The notes under the pieces: model-generated
The model's input: only the letters and a program-made list of their open reading frames with translations
Databases searched by the model: none
What the model was told of the DNA's origin: nothing
Assembly: GCA_012932865.1 (NCBI GenBank)
Contig: SAXG01000051.1
Span: 186,001 to 250,000, forward strand
Length of the DNA stretch: 64,000 nt
Direction of reading: 5' to 3'
Source of the DNA: Amylostereum areolatum
Taxonomy: Eukaryota > Basidiomycota > Agaricomycetes > Russulales > Stereaceae
Position numbers and translations under genes: made by a program
Shown: positions 10,195-21,219 of the stretch, one piece after another
Layout: each line of letters opens with the position of its first letter
Numbering within the stretch: the stretch's first letter is position 1

Positions 10195-12166
10195 TCAGTA
10201 GTAGCGCGCACGCTTGTTGTCGGGAGCGTGCGATGCGACCGGGTGGTTGCCGAGAGGGGGCGGTTGGTGGTACAGGCCTGCTGCCCTGCTGAAGATGCTG
10301 GTGATACGGCCTGGGCCGCGGGGGGAGGTGGTGTTGCTGTCGGGCCTGCGAAGGCGGAGGGGGGCGTTGTGGGAGGGGGTGCTGTTGGTGTCGCTTAGAC
10401 GGCGTACCCTTGCTGTCCGACGGGCGTCGGAGCCGGCGCGGTGCCCGAGCGAGCGAGGCTCTCCCGGCGATCGACTGGTCTGTAGGTGTGGGGCGCGTCG
10501 TCCGCTCAGTGCCAAGAATAGGCGTCGAGGAGGGAGAAAGAACACACCTCTTGAGAGATTCGAACGACGCGGCCCAGGAGACCGCCCTCTGCGACCTCCG
10601 CGTTCCGCTCGCAGAGCGCAGTCGTACGACCGCTGGAACAGCTCGCGCACCTGGCGCATCTTCCCCTGCCGATCTTGCGATGTCGTTTTCTGCGTTTCGC
10701 CGTCAATACAGCGCTTTGCGTTCCACGCATGGAAGCTCACCTGGGTCGACGAGACATTCGATGGACAGCCGGTCGGCGTGTCCGGTGTCCCATCCTTTGT
10801 CGGCCTTGATGAGCAGCGCCTTGTTGGTGACTGAGATGTAGGACGTGGTGTACGGAAAGTCTGTGGCGTAGTATTTGAGGAAGTCCATGAGGAGGATTCC
10901 CAGCGCACGATTTGACTGCTGGGGAGTCCATGTCTTCCTGGGGACGGTTGGCGGGGTTGAGCTACAGCGCCGTTAGAGAGAGAGAAATCGAATTTGCGGT
11001 GGGTGAACGCGCACCTGGAGAAAGCTGATCGCCATGCAGATAACGGCGTAGCTGCTCAAGCCTGATGTGGCCGCGGAGTGGAGTCCGTGTTGGGCCAGAA
11101 GACCTTTGATGACGAGGACGAGGGGTCGGAGGGCGGGCATGGCATCGAGGTAGGACTTGACGATGTCGATGGTCTGTACGCCATCGAGGCCATTGATGCT
11201 GATGTCGACGTTGAAGGAGCCTGGTGACCAGATGAGTCTATATCACGAAAGAAGACGAGTATACCGACCAGTTTCTGGAGTGGATAACATGTTGAGAACG
11301 GGGACGCGCGCCCAGGGGACGACCAGCGCAGTGGCCGCGATGCCGTCGGTCTGGAGACGGCCGCGCAGTTGGAACAGGGAGGACTTCTTTTCGTTGGGGG
11401 TGTCGACGTATTTCGTCTCGATGACCACGTCGATATCGCTGCGCACGGCGAAGATGTTAGATACGACAGTGAAAAATGGAAGATACACGACGGCGAGGTG
11501 TCGAAGTGGGGAGACCGGTCACGCACCCGTCGGGAAGAGACAGATTTGTGCGTGTGCTGCCGTAGACGTGCACCTGGGCGTCGCGAAAGCGCTGCATGAT
11601 AACCTTCTCCACCCTGTCGATGACCTTGTCCCGCGCGGTGACCTCTGCGGGGGTCGGCAGGATATATTGTGTGTACGCGTCGATTTCGTCGTGAAGTCTG
11701 CTGCCATGGGCGATTGAGTTCGCAGTAGATGAAGGTATCGGCTGAGACGCACCGTTTGCTCCGTGGTTCCTTCTGTGTTGTGTTTGAACGCGGACAACCA
11801 TGGGGTGTAGAGCGGTTGCTTGTGAGCTGGGAGAGGAGCCTCCTCTTTCCGTTTCCGCTTCCTCTGTCTGTTGCTCCCATCCGCGGAGTCTGACGTGGCT
11901 GGCTGTTCCGAGGTCGTACTCCCACTTCGAGATGCTGCAGAAGGCGGCGGCAGCGCTGAACCTGAGGTAGGAAAAGATTGGGCGTTGCTAGACACCTCGG
12001 AGCCAGAATGTGGTCGACATTTGAACGCAAATGTCAAGGGCGGGGATATGCTGGTCGCAGGGGTTCTAGTTGACGCTGTGAGTTGACTTGAAGACCTGCC
12101 AGGAGAGTAAGCGATAAATGCCGATGGTGGTGCAGAGGAAAGCGGAATCGCGACACGCGCCAACAA
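10195..12166 (-). CDS. TRF4: Trf4/Cid14-type non-canonical poly(A) polymerase
   Basis: Nucleotidyltransferase of the TRAMP class, which adds short A-tails to aberrant nuclear RNAs to mark them for the exosome. The N-terminus is Ser/Pro-rich with a basic RQRKRKRK patch. The catalytic core has LHDEIDAYTQYI, YGSTRTNLSLPDG, then DIDVVIE after an intron, giving the Gly-Ser and Asp-x-Asp motifs. Next come the PAP central region (VDISINGLDGVQ, GLLAQHGLHSA, SSYAVICMAISFLQ) and the PAP-associated segment (LRYYATDFPY, NKALLIKADKGW, NDIARSAG, VRELFQRSYDCAL). The tail ends RARYY. One extra base in the CCCC at 10663-10666 breaks RSAG-KMRQ; removing it restores the conserved block. The true N-terminus may differ if an upstream exon exists. 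Confidence 0.9.
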
Positions 12167-13630
12167 ATCGAGATTGCTCGTGTCCCGGTCATGTGCGCCG
12201 CCATCTCATTTCGTTCAACGTTCAACCACCACCGCCTTCCGCTCTGTCCGTATCGCTCTCCTTGCTGTCCTCTGAACCATCTTAACGTGCCAAATACGCA
12301 CACAACTCAGAACTTCTCGGATTTACAACTATCTGCTGGATGGTTCGATGATCCTAGGCGACGCCCTCTAGACCGTAATGGGCTCTGGAAAAACTTTGGC
12401 TATTCTTGACAGAGAGCGAGGCCACCTATATAGCCCACAACTAACCAGAAACCAGACAAGTACGCTCAGGGAGGCTTAAGGTCGCCCTCAGCCGACTAGA
12501 CGAGAGTCGAGGATGGCACCAAATTTTATTCTACCCGCTGCACCTCCGGACGTCAGCTAGAAACAAAGCAACCTGACCCGCTTCAAAGCCTCTTTGCATC
12601 CCTCTTTCTTTATGCGCCCCACAGGCCCCCCCTTCCCCCGGCTTTCTCCTCGTCCCTGCTACCGCCACCTATAAAATCGCCTCTGTATCATCGACGTGTG
12701 CCGGGTTCAACAAGCGCAGACCCCACCGAGGATAGAAGCACTTACATCCCGCCACCCCAACCACCCTGGTATCCCAATCGCCTTCGGTAAGCCTCCATCC
12801 CCTACCCTTCCTCTGCCCTATACCGACGCCGCTATGATCTCGTCTGTGTGTAGCAAGCACCTTGCCTGTGGATGCCAGCATCAACCAGGCTCGGAACATC
12901 CCTACTCCTGCCCCGGTCGTCCTGTCACGAGGAACGACCACATCGATAACGTGAAGGGCTTGGACTTCGAAGGGATGCAGTGGTGTAGGTGATAGAATAG
13001 GGAGGGGTTGGAAATCCTGTGGAGTCCGCACTGGTGGACACCTGGTGGAAGATGGCTGCTTCCGCCAGGTGCCCTGTAGTGGATGGGGTTGCTCCCGATG
13101 GCTGCAACCGGAGGTTTTGGATACAACTTGTGCAGCTCGTCGGAAGCAGTGATTTTATACTGGCATGCTCGGTGATGTGTGATTGATTCCCAAAGGCGTT
13201 TGTGAGGTTGCGAGCGTGGGCATTCGACGCGTAGATGAAAGGCACATCGCCCTAGATCTCTTTCAGTTTTGGTTCGCGGTACACGACCGTCTCGTTTACA
13301 CTTTACATAGCAAAGGCGCCTACGCGCGTCGTGCGCACTCTCGTTATGCAGATGTCAAAGGTGTGTTATATTCTGTGGTACGTTTGGAGTGACAAAGGAA
13401 GCGGCATACAGCAGTTGTGGAACGAAAAAGGCAGCGTTTGTGACGTGCTCCTTACCCTTTCGGACCACGTCGGTTGACGGCAGAGCTTAGAGGTCTCCAA
13501 GAGCAGACCTAAAGCGTCAAAGACAGGTGCAAGGCAAGGTCAGCCTAGATTCCACAACGCAGAAAGACGGTGGAAAAAAGAGCCGAAAGTCAAAAGGTCG
13601 AGAAGAAGTAAAGGTCAAAGAGCCGAGGAC
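12167..13630. other. Non-genic stretch upstream of the repeat copy
   Basis: I see no supported gene. TATAAAA motifs occur at about 12670 (plus) and 13155 (minus), pointing toward each other, but the frames between them show no domain, splice logic or start context. The left end should hold the promoter of the poly(A) polymerase. Confidence 0.4.
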
Positions 13631-13823
13631 TGTCATCGCCAATTCGTCGGACACTCGCGTGTGGCGATCGAACGAGACCCGATAGCGTATGACGAGATGC
13701 CTGGGGAAGTTTGATCGGCTCCCGGGTCCAAGCTGGGGTCAATTTTGCAAACATGTCCACGCCCATCCTTCATAACGCCTTGCGGCGCGTCTCCAGTGGG
13801 TTCTAACGAGAGTGCAGTCTTCC
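13631..13823 (-). repeat. 193-bp dispersed repeat, inverted copy 2
   Basis: Reverse complement of the RPL28 intron segment at 1789-1981 with 5 substitutions and no indels. Both copies keep the same roughly 60-codon open frame, but with so few changes this is not evidence of coding. Following copy 2 in the minus direction there is a pyrimidine-rich tract ending in GCTTTAG near 13512, as in the RPL28 intron, so an old duplication of the intron end is possible. Confidence 0.85.
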
Positions 13824-14631
13824 AATTCCAATGTACGAGATGAACGCGAAGGTAAAGGAGTTTATGTGGAGGGAATGAAAGGGAGAACGAGAGAAAAGGT
13901 ATGTAACATAGGACCTGGAAGGAAAAAAGACGCACGAGTGACGAGGCCGGTGGTGTCCGCACAGGTAGCGGCAGCGACAAATATCCTTCGCAGATTAGAT
14001 CGAAGCCCTGAAGCTGAGCTGCTGAAGTGATAGAACAGAAGTTGCGGCCATCGGTGGTGGTGGGGAGAAGGAGAGGAAACAGACGAATTGACCGCTGCTG
14101 AGTCCTGACGGCATCACCTTTTATGGCGACGCGGTGGTGGTCCGTGCTTGCAACTTGCTGTCTCTCCAGGCTTCACTATCCTTGATTCGAATAATCTTCG
14201 CACTCTGGGACGTACATACAGCACATGCTGCGACGAAGACGACCATTGCACAATACTATGGGCAGGATGCCTCGACTCTTCTGGCTTCGCGGCAACTCTC
14301 GAACGGCTCTCGACCTTGCTTCCACCCATTCTCTCGCCGACTTCGCTACTGCCCTTGGGCCTTATGCGAGTCAGTGCTTACAACCAGCTATTAGTATGTA
14401 TCCCATGGCCTCCGCAAGGACAGCCACCGCGGGGGACGAGCACAAGACCGTTTACTTTCGGTAGGAGCTCGCGCCCGATCACCTGACGGCGGGCGAAAGA
14501 CTGGAGCAGGCCTCGAGGGCGCAAGGCCTTCTCCACAGCATATATAAAGCCCTCCTGCTTCCCGTTCCTCCTATTCTTCCCATCTCAACCGACCAACCAA
14601 CCAGCCAGCCGGACTCTAGCCTCCGCTCACC
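13824..14631. other. Intergenic region upstream of the 14.6-kb gene
   Basis: No supported gene. Open frames at 14134-14486 lack recognisable features. The right end contains a clear TATA box (14541-14548) and a CT-rich leader. Confidence 0.45.
14541..14548 (+). promoter_or_regulatory. TATA box
   Basis: TATATAAA lies 91 bp upstream of the ATG at 14632, followed by a CT-rich tract and a CCAACC-repeat leader. Confidence 0.7.
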
Positions 14632-15105
14632 ATGTTCGCCGCCGCTCAGACCCAACATCCCCCAGCCAGTGCGTCTCTCTTCCCCCGCATCTGCATGACA
14701 TCACTCACCCCCAGATTCCTTAGTCCGCGTGGGCGGCCGTCGGCTCTCGATGCCCTCGCGGCCCAAGCCAGTCATGGCAACGTGTGTGGCGACCTCCTCT
14801 CTTTGCGATCCACCGCTCACGCGCGCGCACATAACAGCGATGTAGAGATGCCCAACTCGCCCGTGGACGTCGAGCCCGTCGACTACCCCCGCCCCGCCCC
14901 GCCCGGCGAGGAACACCACCCTCACACTGAGGAAGAGGCCCCGAAGAAGGAGAAGAAGCAGGGCCACGATAGCGAGCATCGCCTGCGCGAGAGCGCGATG
15001 CGCAAGGTCCCGGAGAACAGACCCACCAAGGAGATCTTCGCCGGTGGAAAGACGGTGGGCGGAGGCGGACGCATTTCCCAGCCAACGGGGAGAATGTTCG
15101 CTTGA
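14632..15105 (+). CDS. Small charged protein of unknown function
   Basis: Three exons, 14632-14668, 14715-14781 and 14838-15105, with canonical introns of 46 and 56 nt join to exactly 372 nt, giving 123 residues plus stop. The protein is hydrophilic. It has an acidic, His/Pro-rich middle, a KKEKKQGHDSEHRLRESAMRK basic stretch and a Gly-rich end (GGKTVGGGGRISQPTGRMFA). The unspliced frame is also open (157 residues), but the spliced frame gives more protein-like sequence. Good start context (CACCATG) and a TATA box support a real gene. I do not recognise the family. Confidence 0.7.
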   Translation: MFAAAQTQHPPASASLFPRICMTSLTPRFLSPRGRPSALDALAAQASHGNVCGDLLSLRSTAHARAHNSDVEMPNSPVDVEPVDYPRPAPPGEEHHPHTEEEAPKKEKKQGHDSEHRLRESAMRKVPENRPTKEIFAGGKTVGGGGRISQPTGRMFA

Positions 15106-15374
15106 ACACGCGCCCAACGATGGTATCTGTAAAACCTCCGTCCTTCCGTTCTTTGTACCATAGTAGTGCGCCCACGTTGCGCTTGTATCCTCCTGTATAT
15201 TCGCCATCATCTCTGTATTCTATATCGTGTATTCAACCTTGTTTATTGATGCATGAGCCCTTTCTCAAAGGCACGTCCAGACGGATGGAAGGAGCATGGC
15301 ACGAGGGTGGATTGTGCATACGCATATACATGGAAGACGACATAACCTGGGAAAAGTACACTGGGGCGAGTAGC

Positions 15375-16209
15375 TTAGTCTTCCTCCTCCTCGTCGCCAC
15401 CCTCCTCCTTCTTGGCGGCAGCAGCAGCGCGCTTGCGCTTGACACGACCAGGACGGCCACCACCATACGGTGAGGTGACGGCAAAGTCGATGTGTTTTTG
15501 TGAGTCCAGACGGACGACGAAGGAGGGGACGTTGACGATCTGCTTGCCAACACTGTACGCGACACCACACGAGCATCAGCGATGTGTTTAAAACCCGGGA
15601 AGGCGCGCGACGTACCGGATGTGTCGCTGGCGGATGAGGACACGAGCGTGGTGGATGCTCTTCGCAAGACCGCTCTTGAACACCTGGGTCTGGAGACGGC
15701 GCTCCAAGAAGTCCTCGATCTTCAGGGCGAGCACGTAATCGAGACGCATGCGCGACTCGTCGAGCACACCGATGCGCACGAGACGACGGATGAGGGCGTT
15801 ACCCTCGAAAAGACGCTTGGGGTCCTTGTCGTCGAGCTTGAGCACCTCACGCGCGGCACGACGGATTTTGGACAGGATGAGCGCGATACGCCAAATCTCG
15901 CGCTTGTTGCGGAGGCCGTACTCGCCGGCGAGCTGTCCCGTCGTCAGGCGTGCGCACCCGAGAAAGTACCGGGGGGAGCGCACCTTAAGCTCCATATCCA
16001 GGCGAGCCGACTCGAAAGGTCGACGGGGGACCTTGTAACTATACGGTAGTTAACATGGGGCACGGCTGGTCAGCATCGTGTATCCCGCCACTAAAAAGTG
16101 GATCTTGAAGTAGGTAGAACTCACGTCTTGCTGTGGTTCCTCGGTGCCCTGCATGCTATTCATCAGTATCAAACAGACACGGACGTCGGCGGGGACGCTA
16201 CCTGGGCAT
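15375..16209 (-). CDS. RPS9: 40S ribosomal protein S9 (uS4)
   Basis: Small-subunit protein needed for decoding fidelity and 18S rRNA folding. Five exons (16202-16209, 16125-16148, 15984-16038, 15616-15932, 15375-15552) sum to 582 nt, giving 193 residues, the normal length. Visible family blocks are [66 protein letters not shown] and [16 protein letters not shown], with an acidic EEEED end. The first exon has only 8 coding bases, as often seen in ribosomal genes. No frame break is present. It is divergent from RPL21. Confidence 0.97.
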
Positions 16210-16491
16210 TTTTCTTGAAGTAGGCGACTTGCTCGCTGACGGTGGGGACGATGGAGGAGATACGAAGACTGCGACGAGTCGTTGATGGTCGGGTGTATCA
16301 CGTGCTCACTCCCAGAGGAAAAACTGTACAGTTCCCGGTCACGCGTCACTCACCTGCGTGACATGGACGGCGAGCGCTAAGGGAACCAAGGGAATTTACC
16401 ACAAGCTCACCGCCGACGACGAGGACCACTGTGAGCGTTTGTTGCCGCTGCTCCGCGCGACGACCGACTGAACCTCTTCTCAGACATCAAG
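16210..16491. promoter_or_regulatory. Shared divergent promoter of RPS9 and RPL21
   Basis: Only 282 bp separate the two ribosomal ATGs. I recognise no specific factor site, but co-regulation is expected. Part of this stretch may hold 5' UTR or a leader intron of RPL21 (GTGAGCG near 16431, TCAG near 16480). Confidence 0.6.
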
Positions 16492-17156
16492 ATGCCTCAC
16501 TCATTCGGTTACAGGGCGCGTACGCGCCACATGTTCACGCGGGGCTTCAAGGGTGCGTACGGCCCTCCTCGGAGGATCGCGATGGGCACTGATATCGAGC
16601 AGAGCATGGCGCGGTGAAGCTGTCGACGTACCTCATCCCCTACCGCATCGGCGACATCGTTGACATCAAAGCCAACGCTGCGCAACAAAAGGGCATGCCC
16701 CATAAATACTACCACGGGTGCGTCTACCTTTCCTCGTAGACCTGAGCCCACACTCATCGGTGGTTCCTCTGCGCTTGCGTCGATCAGCCGGACCGGTATC
16801 ATCTACAACGTCACCCCCAACGCCGTCGGTGTCATCGTCCAGAAGGTCGTCGGCAACCGCTACATCGAGAAGCGCGTGAACCTCCGCGTCGAGCACATCA
16901 AGCACTCAAAATGCCGACAGGAGTTCTTGGACCGGGTGGCGCGCAACGGCAAGCTGCACGCGGAGGCGAAGGCCAAGGGCGGTGCGTCTGTCCCCTTGTC
17001 TGCTCATTTCGTCGGAATGCTGAACTGGTTGTACGATCTCCAGAGCGCATCACGCTCAAGCGCATTCCCCTCCAACCTCGCACTGCCCACACCGTGTCCG
17101 TGGAGAACAACGCCCCCCAGACGATCGTTCCCGTCCCGTACGAGACGACGATCTAA
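16492..17156 (+). CDS. RPL21: 60S ribosomal protein L21 (eL21)
   Basis: Large-subunit structural protein. It starts [20 protein letters not shown], then after an intron [20 protein letters not shown] and [12 protein letters not shown]. After a second intron come [39 protein letters not shown] and [10 protein letters not shown]. After a third come [12 protein letters not shown] and the terminal [13 protein letters not shown]. Length and block order match eL21 throughout, and all junctions are GT-AG. At the first junction the codon rebuilt across the splice gives Glu (KEHGAVKL). Confidence 0.96.
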
Positions 17157-17787
17157 GGCGGGTCTTTGTGGTGCTGGATCGTTGTGCAGATGTTGTCGCT
17201 AGGTTCCCCTCATGTGTTTTCCCTCCCCTCTCGATATGAACCATGCAATCATACGCCGCGCATGAAAACTGTATTGCTATCACATCGGGCGGAAATGAGG
17301 TCCATAACGCTTGAACACGACCACTCTACATAAGTAACCGCTCGGCTTGATGCGACTCACTACTCAAGTATTCTCGGACGTCGGTGGAATCGATCGTCCC
17401 CCTCTCTACAGCCATTTTTGAAGCTGCAGTAGCGCGGAAGGACGGTAGGGGGTAGTACTTATTCGAGGCGCGCCACCTTCGCATCTTGTGCAACATCTTT
17501 AGAGCAGAACAGTCGGGCTCCTAAGTTCGCATGTTCCCAAAACGGCATATTGTGTCCCTAAAAATGCAACAGACAGGGGTTTGCTAGTGTTTGCAAACTT
17601 CGTACGCCCTGCAGGCTTTTCTTCGTCCGTCTTTCTAAATCTCGAAGAGGCCTCGGCGCCATGTCGTCGCGACTGAGCAACTCAGACGCGCTAGGACGCG
17701 CCGCGGCCACACCCGCGCTCTTCCGCGACGACGCGATGGTCCGTGCGCCCTCCGCCTCGTATAAGAACTTCGCGCGGCACACTCGGA
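17157..17787. other. RPL21 3' region and U2 promoter
   Basis: No protein gene supported; the minus-strand open frames antisense to the U2 upstream region lack features. The right end holds the U2 core promoter. Confidence 0.5.
17760..17765 (+). promoter_or_regulatory. TATA element of the U2 snRNA gene
   Basis: TATAAG lies about 28 bp before the predicted U2 5' end, correct spacing for a polymerase II snRNA start. Confidence 0.6.
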
Positions 17788-17965
17788 ATTCTTCACCACT
17801 CTGGCCTTTTGGCTTAGATCAAGTGTAGTATCTGTTCTTAATAGTTTAACCACTATTATGGAGGCACCGCCTCCATTATTGGTTATCTAATTTTTGCCGC
17901 CCCAGCTCCTTGGGCTCTGCTTGCAACCCGGGGACGCGATGACCTTGCCGCTGCACTACTGGCCT
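17788..17965 (+). ncRNA. U2: U2 spliceosomal snRNA
   Basis: U2 pairs with the intron branch point in the spliceosome. The near-invariant 5' core is present: GGCCTTTTGGCTTAGATCAA at 17803-17822, then GTGTAGTATCTGTTC. The branch-point-pairing GTAGTA is at 17825-17830. Stem IIa/IIb can form from TAATAGTTTAACCACTATTA and GGAGGCACCGCCTCC. The Sm site AATTTTTG is at 17889-17896. The 3' part can fold into two hairpins; the second has a CTGCACTAC loop comparable to the U2B'' loop. The 5' end is placed by TATA spacing, and the 3' end is approximate. Confidence 0.93.
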
Positions 17966-18408
17966 GCGTCGTCGGGGGATTTCCTTCCCTTTCCCACCTC
18001 CTCTTCCTTTGCTTCTCTTGCTGTCTTCTGCTTTTTAGCAGTTGCTTGGGTGGAGCAAATGATTTGGTTGTGGGGCTTTATTTATTGGGCATTGTTTGGT
18101 AACATTATGTACATACATTGCTTATCGCACAATGGATTTGATTTTGACTCCATTTGTGGTCTACTTATGTGTGTTCTGATGAGTTTTGATGGTATTTGCT
18201 TTGATGGCAACATAGGAATTGATGATCACCATGTACAAGTGTGCTTGATTTGTTTACGGAAATGATGTTGGCAAGCATTGCGCTTTCTTTGCCAGTACAT
18301 ACAACCCCCTCCAGTCCAGAGGGAATGCAACGAGATACATCGTACTTGCTCGTAGCTCGCAGGCTTTCCCTCGTTCGGGTTGCTCAACAGCTCGATCTGT
18401 ATTATTAC
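17966..18408. other. T-rich stretch downstream of U2
   Basis: The segment at about 18040-18290 is strikingly T/AT-rich compared with the surroundings. An open frame through it is hydrophobic only because of the T-rich composition. No gene or RNA motif is convincing. Confidence 0.4.
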
Positions 18409-19855
18409 ATGCTATCATCACCGCCCGCCCTCGGCCTCAGCGCTCAGCACCCTATCACCGTATGGAACCCCTCCGGTAAAGAGACTCAAATAGCCCACAC
18501 GGTCGGAAACGTTCTGAATACCCCATCCTCGCCCTTCGCTCCCACACCGCCTATATACACTTTCCTCCCCAACCATCCCCGGGATATCCTCGCAGACGAC
18601 AACAAGTCCGTTGAGTGGCATCAACGCGACATCCCCTCGAGGAATCTCCTTGGGCGTATGGCTCGTCGACGCGGGATGCTGCCCTCGACGTACGAGGCTC
18701 GCCAACGTTCCCACTATCATGGTCAGAAGCCAGGGGCGACGCTCGTCACCCCGCGGTTTCAGCTGACTTGGGTATCTGTTCGTGCCTCCCTCACGGCGGA
18801 GGGGCGGCTCGAAGGCGTTAACGTTCCAAGTTCGCCTCCCGGTTGGGAAGCGTCACATTGTATGGACAGCGGATCGCGCCAGCGACGTGATCGGCCCGCG
18901 GGCGAGTCCGATAAGTATCTGTTACTTATATATGCGCGCTGGAAGAAGGGAGGGGTGCGCATCCCTGCACCCGAGCATCTTGCGAGCTTGCCGCCTTGCG
19001 ACGTTTGCAGCGACCGACAGATTCCCGAGTACCATGGTGGGCTTTCTTCTCCTGGGGCTCGGGTCCCGGAAGAGGCGAGGTACTGATCGAGCCTGCGACC
19101 GTCTGCACAGATATTGCCCACCCACGATCGCGAGGGCGCGACGACGAAGACGCCGTTGAGCCTGAGGGCCGCAGGATTGTGCGCGAAGCTGAAAAGCACC
19201 CTGAAAGCCGTGAGTACTTGCCTTGCAACCAGTTGTGCATCGGCGATCCTCACCAGGTCGCGTGCCATGTGCAGCGACGGGTCCCCGCCTGGGACGAGTC
19301 CACCATCCTTGCCCCGTCCGACTCGGATTCTCAATCCGACTGCAGCACCCTGGTGCGTCCCTTCTATCTCCTCGGAAGGGTCCACTCACCCCTTCATCTC
19401 GTGGCCCGCAGATTGAATTCGACATGGAGGCGCTCCAGCCCGGGGCGGCCGAGGGTGTTGACACGGACGTAAGTCCATTGTATGCTTGCCTGCGAGTCAT
19501 GCCCGCGCTGCGCTGAGAACGAAACGGCGTTAGGACGGACGGATCGACGAAGAGAACAGCGCGTGGCGAATGCGGGATTCGTCGGCTGGACGACGTTCCT
19601 TTCCTTCGCGAGGCTTGTCCCGTGGAATGTTCGAGCCTGCGGTGAGTGCCGTCATCGTGCACTCTGGGCTTGAACGCTGATGCGCTGGGTTAGCAGGGAG
19701 GAAAACGGGGGTACGAGCATATCTCTCCGCCACGATCCTTCATGTCGAGGTATAGAACGGGCGAGAGCCAAGGTCGCCCGGCACGTCTGGGTGGTTCGTT
19801 GACTCGCGTCGACGAGGCCGAAATTCTTGACGCTGAAAACATAGCGTGGATGTGA
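18409..19855 (+). CDS. Multi-exon protein of unknown function
   Basis: A chain of GT-AG introns joins protein-like exons. The first exon runs from the ATG at 18409 through VWNPSGKETQIAHTVGNVL, TPPIYTFLPNHP and EARQRSHYHG to CDVCSDRQIPEYHG (about 19035). Then come DIAHPRSRGRDDEDAVEPEG, a block with APSDSDSQSDCSTL, IEFDMEALQPGAAEGVDTD, an exon with RGMFEPA, and GGKRGYEHISPPRSFMSRYR ending DAENIAWM at 19855. The intron after the first exon and those at about 19209-19257, 19353-19411, 19470-19534 and 19640-19696 are short and canonical. No domain was recognised. The N-terminus is uncertain and an upstream exon is possible. Confidence 0.6.
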
Positions 19856-20021
19856 GGCCGTAAAAGTAGCGACGTCCGCTGGGAACATGTCCTGTATTCG
19901 AGCATGCGAGCGGTCAATATATCATACTACCTATAGCCGCATCATAGAAGATGTCAGTGAGAACGAGGACGGAACACGGGGCGGTGTGAAAACTTACAAT
20001 GTATGCTAGCCAAAAAACGCC

Positions 20022-21219
20022 TCACCCGAACTTCGCCTTGGCCATCTGCGCAAACATGTCCATGGTGGCCTTCTCCTTTTCGCGCAACGCGCTCGCGCGC
20101 TCCTGCATCGCCGAGGTACGTTCGTCCTTCTTCGACCCGCGCCGCTGCTCAAATCTCTTCTGCGCGGCCTCTCTCTGCGCAAGTCTGCACCGACAAAAAC
20201 GCGCGACGATCAGCGAACGGGGCAGGAAGGATTGGGACGGCGGAGACACGCACGCTTGCTGGAAGCTGTTCCCGCCACCCATCAGCGTACCCTCGTCCAT
20301 CTCCATAATCCCGTCGTCTCCGCGCTCCCTGAACGCTCTATCCCCCGCCCGCCGCTCCTGCTTTTTCTCCAGCGTACGCTCGCGGCCCACAGCCCGCGGA
20401 CCGACCATGTCCTCCTCACGTTCGCGCGTCTCGCGTCGGTCACGCTTACGCTGGTAGTCCCGCTCGGCCGCCCTTTCATCCGCGCCGGCTTCTTTTGCGA
20501 GGACGAGGTCGGTGGAGGAGGGAAGCGTCGGGCCTAGGACGCGGCTCGATCCACCGGCGCGCGAGGCGTTGGTGGCCGCGCCTACTTCGGCACGGGCGGC
20601 TTGGAGGACTTTGTCGTCGGCTTTGGAGTGCGAGGCGAAAGACCATTTGTGGGCAGTGATGGACTGCGTCGAGGGGTCTACGCCGGCGTACAGCGATTCT
20701 GAACGGTAGAGAGATGGTTTAGGGTTCGCTGGTAGAAGCGTGGGGGGTGACGTACTGGATAGTTTCCCTCGATTCCAAGCCTGGATGAGAGAGAAAAAGT
20801 GGGTTATGCGACAGGAATAACAATAGAAATAAAGAGTGCGCGCACCTTGACAAACTTGTGGAAGTACCTTGTGGCAAGTCGTGGGGTCAATACGGGCGGA
20901 GGCGGCATGCGCAGGACACTCACTTGCGCGCCTTCTCTCCCGACAGCTCATCGAAGTACTACATCGCCAAGGGTTTCACCCAGCCGTTGCGACACATACA
21001 CAGGAGCGTCAGACAGCGCCGTCGAAGCCGCGACAGGGAGGAAGGAGCAGATACCTTGCGCTTCTCGTCCTTGAGCCATACGCGAAACTCGGCGCTTTTG
21101 CGAAAATAGTCCGAGTCTGCGATGGGCTCGGCGCCGCCTGGGAGCTTGCGTGCGGGTGAGGGTGATCTGTCTCTTGAGTTGCGGGAACGGGAACGGGAAC
21201 GGGACCTTGCGGAGGGCAT
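20022..21219 (-). CDS. RS-rich nuclear protein, probably pre-mRNA-processing related
   Basis: The protein starts MPSARSRSRSRSRN, an Arg-Ser tract typical of splicing-associated proteins. A conserved-looking block spread over short exons follows: DYFRKSAEFRVWLKDEKRK, YFDELSGEKARK, YFHKFVK, AWNRGKLS and SLYAGVDPSTQS. A long highly charged coiled-coil-like region comes next (RDYQRKRDRRETREREEDM, RERTLEKKQERRAGDRAF), then MEMDEGTLMGGGNSFQ. After a last intron the C-terminus is EKATMDMFAQMAKAKFG. I could not name the family. Nuclear localisation and a role near the spliceosome are inferred from composition. The start is the first Met before the RS tract, 80 nt below a TTTATAT box on the minus strand (about 21298). 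Confidence 0.75.

Noticed and set aside
12670..13160. Two TATAAAA motifs facing each other with small frames between
   Set aside because: No coherent exon chain or Met in good context on either strand; motifs of this length occur by chance.
17894..18265. 123-residue hydrophobic open frame resembling a membrane protein
   Set aside because: Begins inside U2 snRNA and its hydrophobicity follows from T-rich DNA; no start context.
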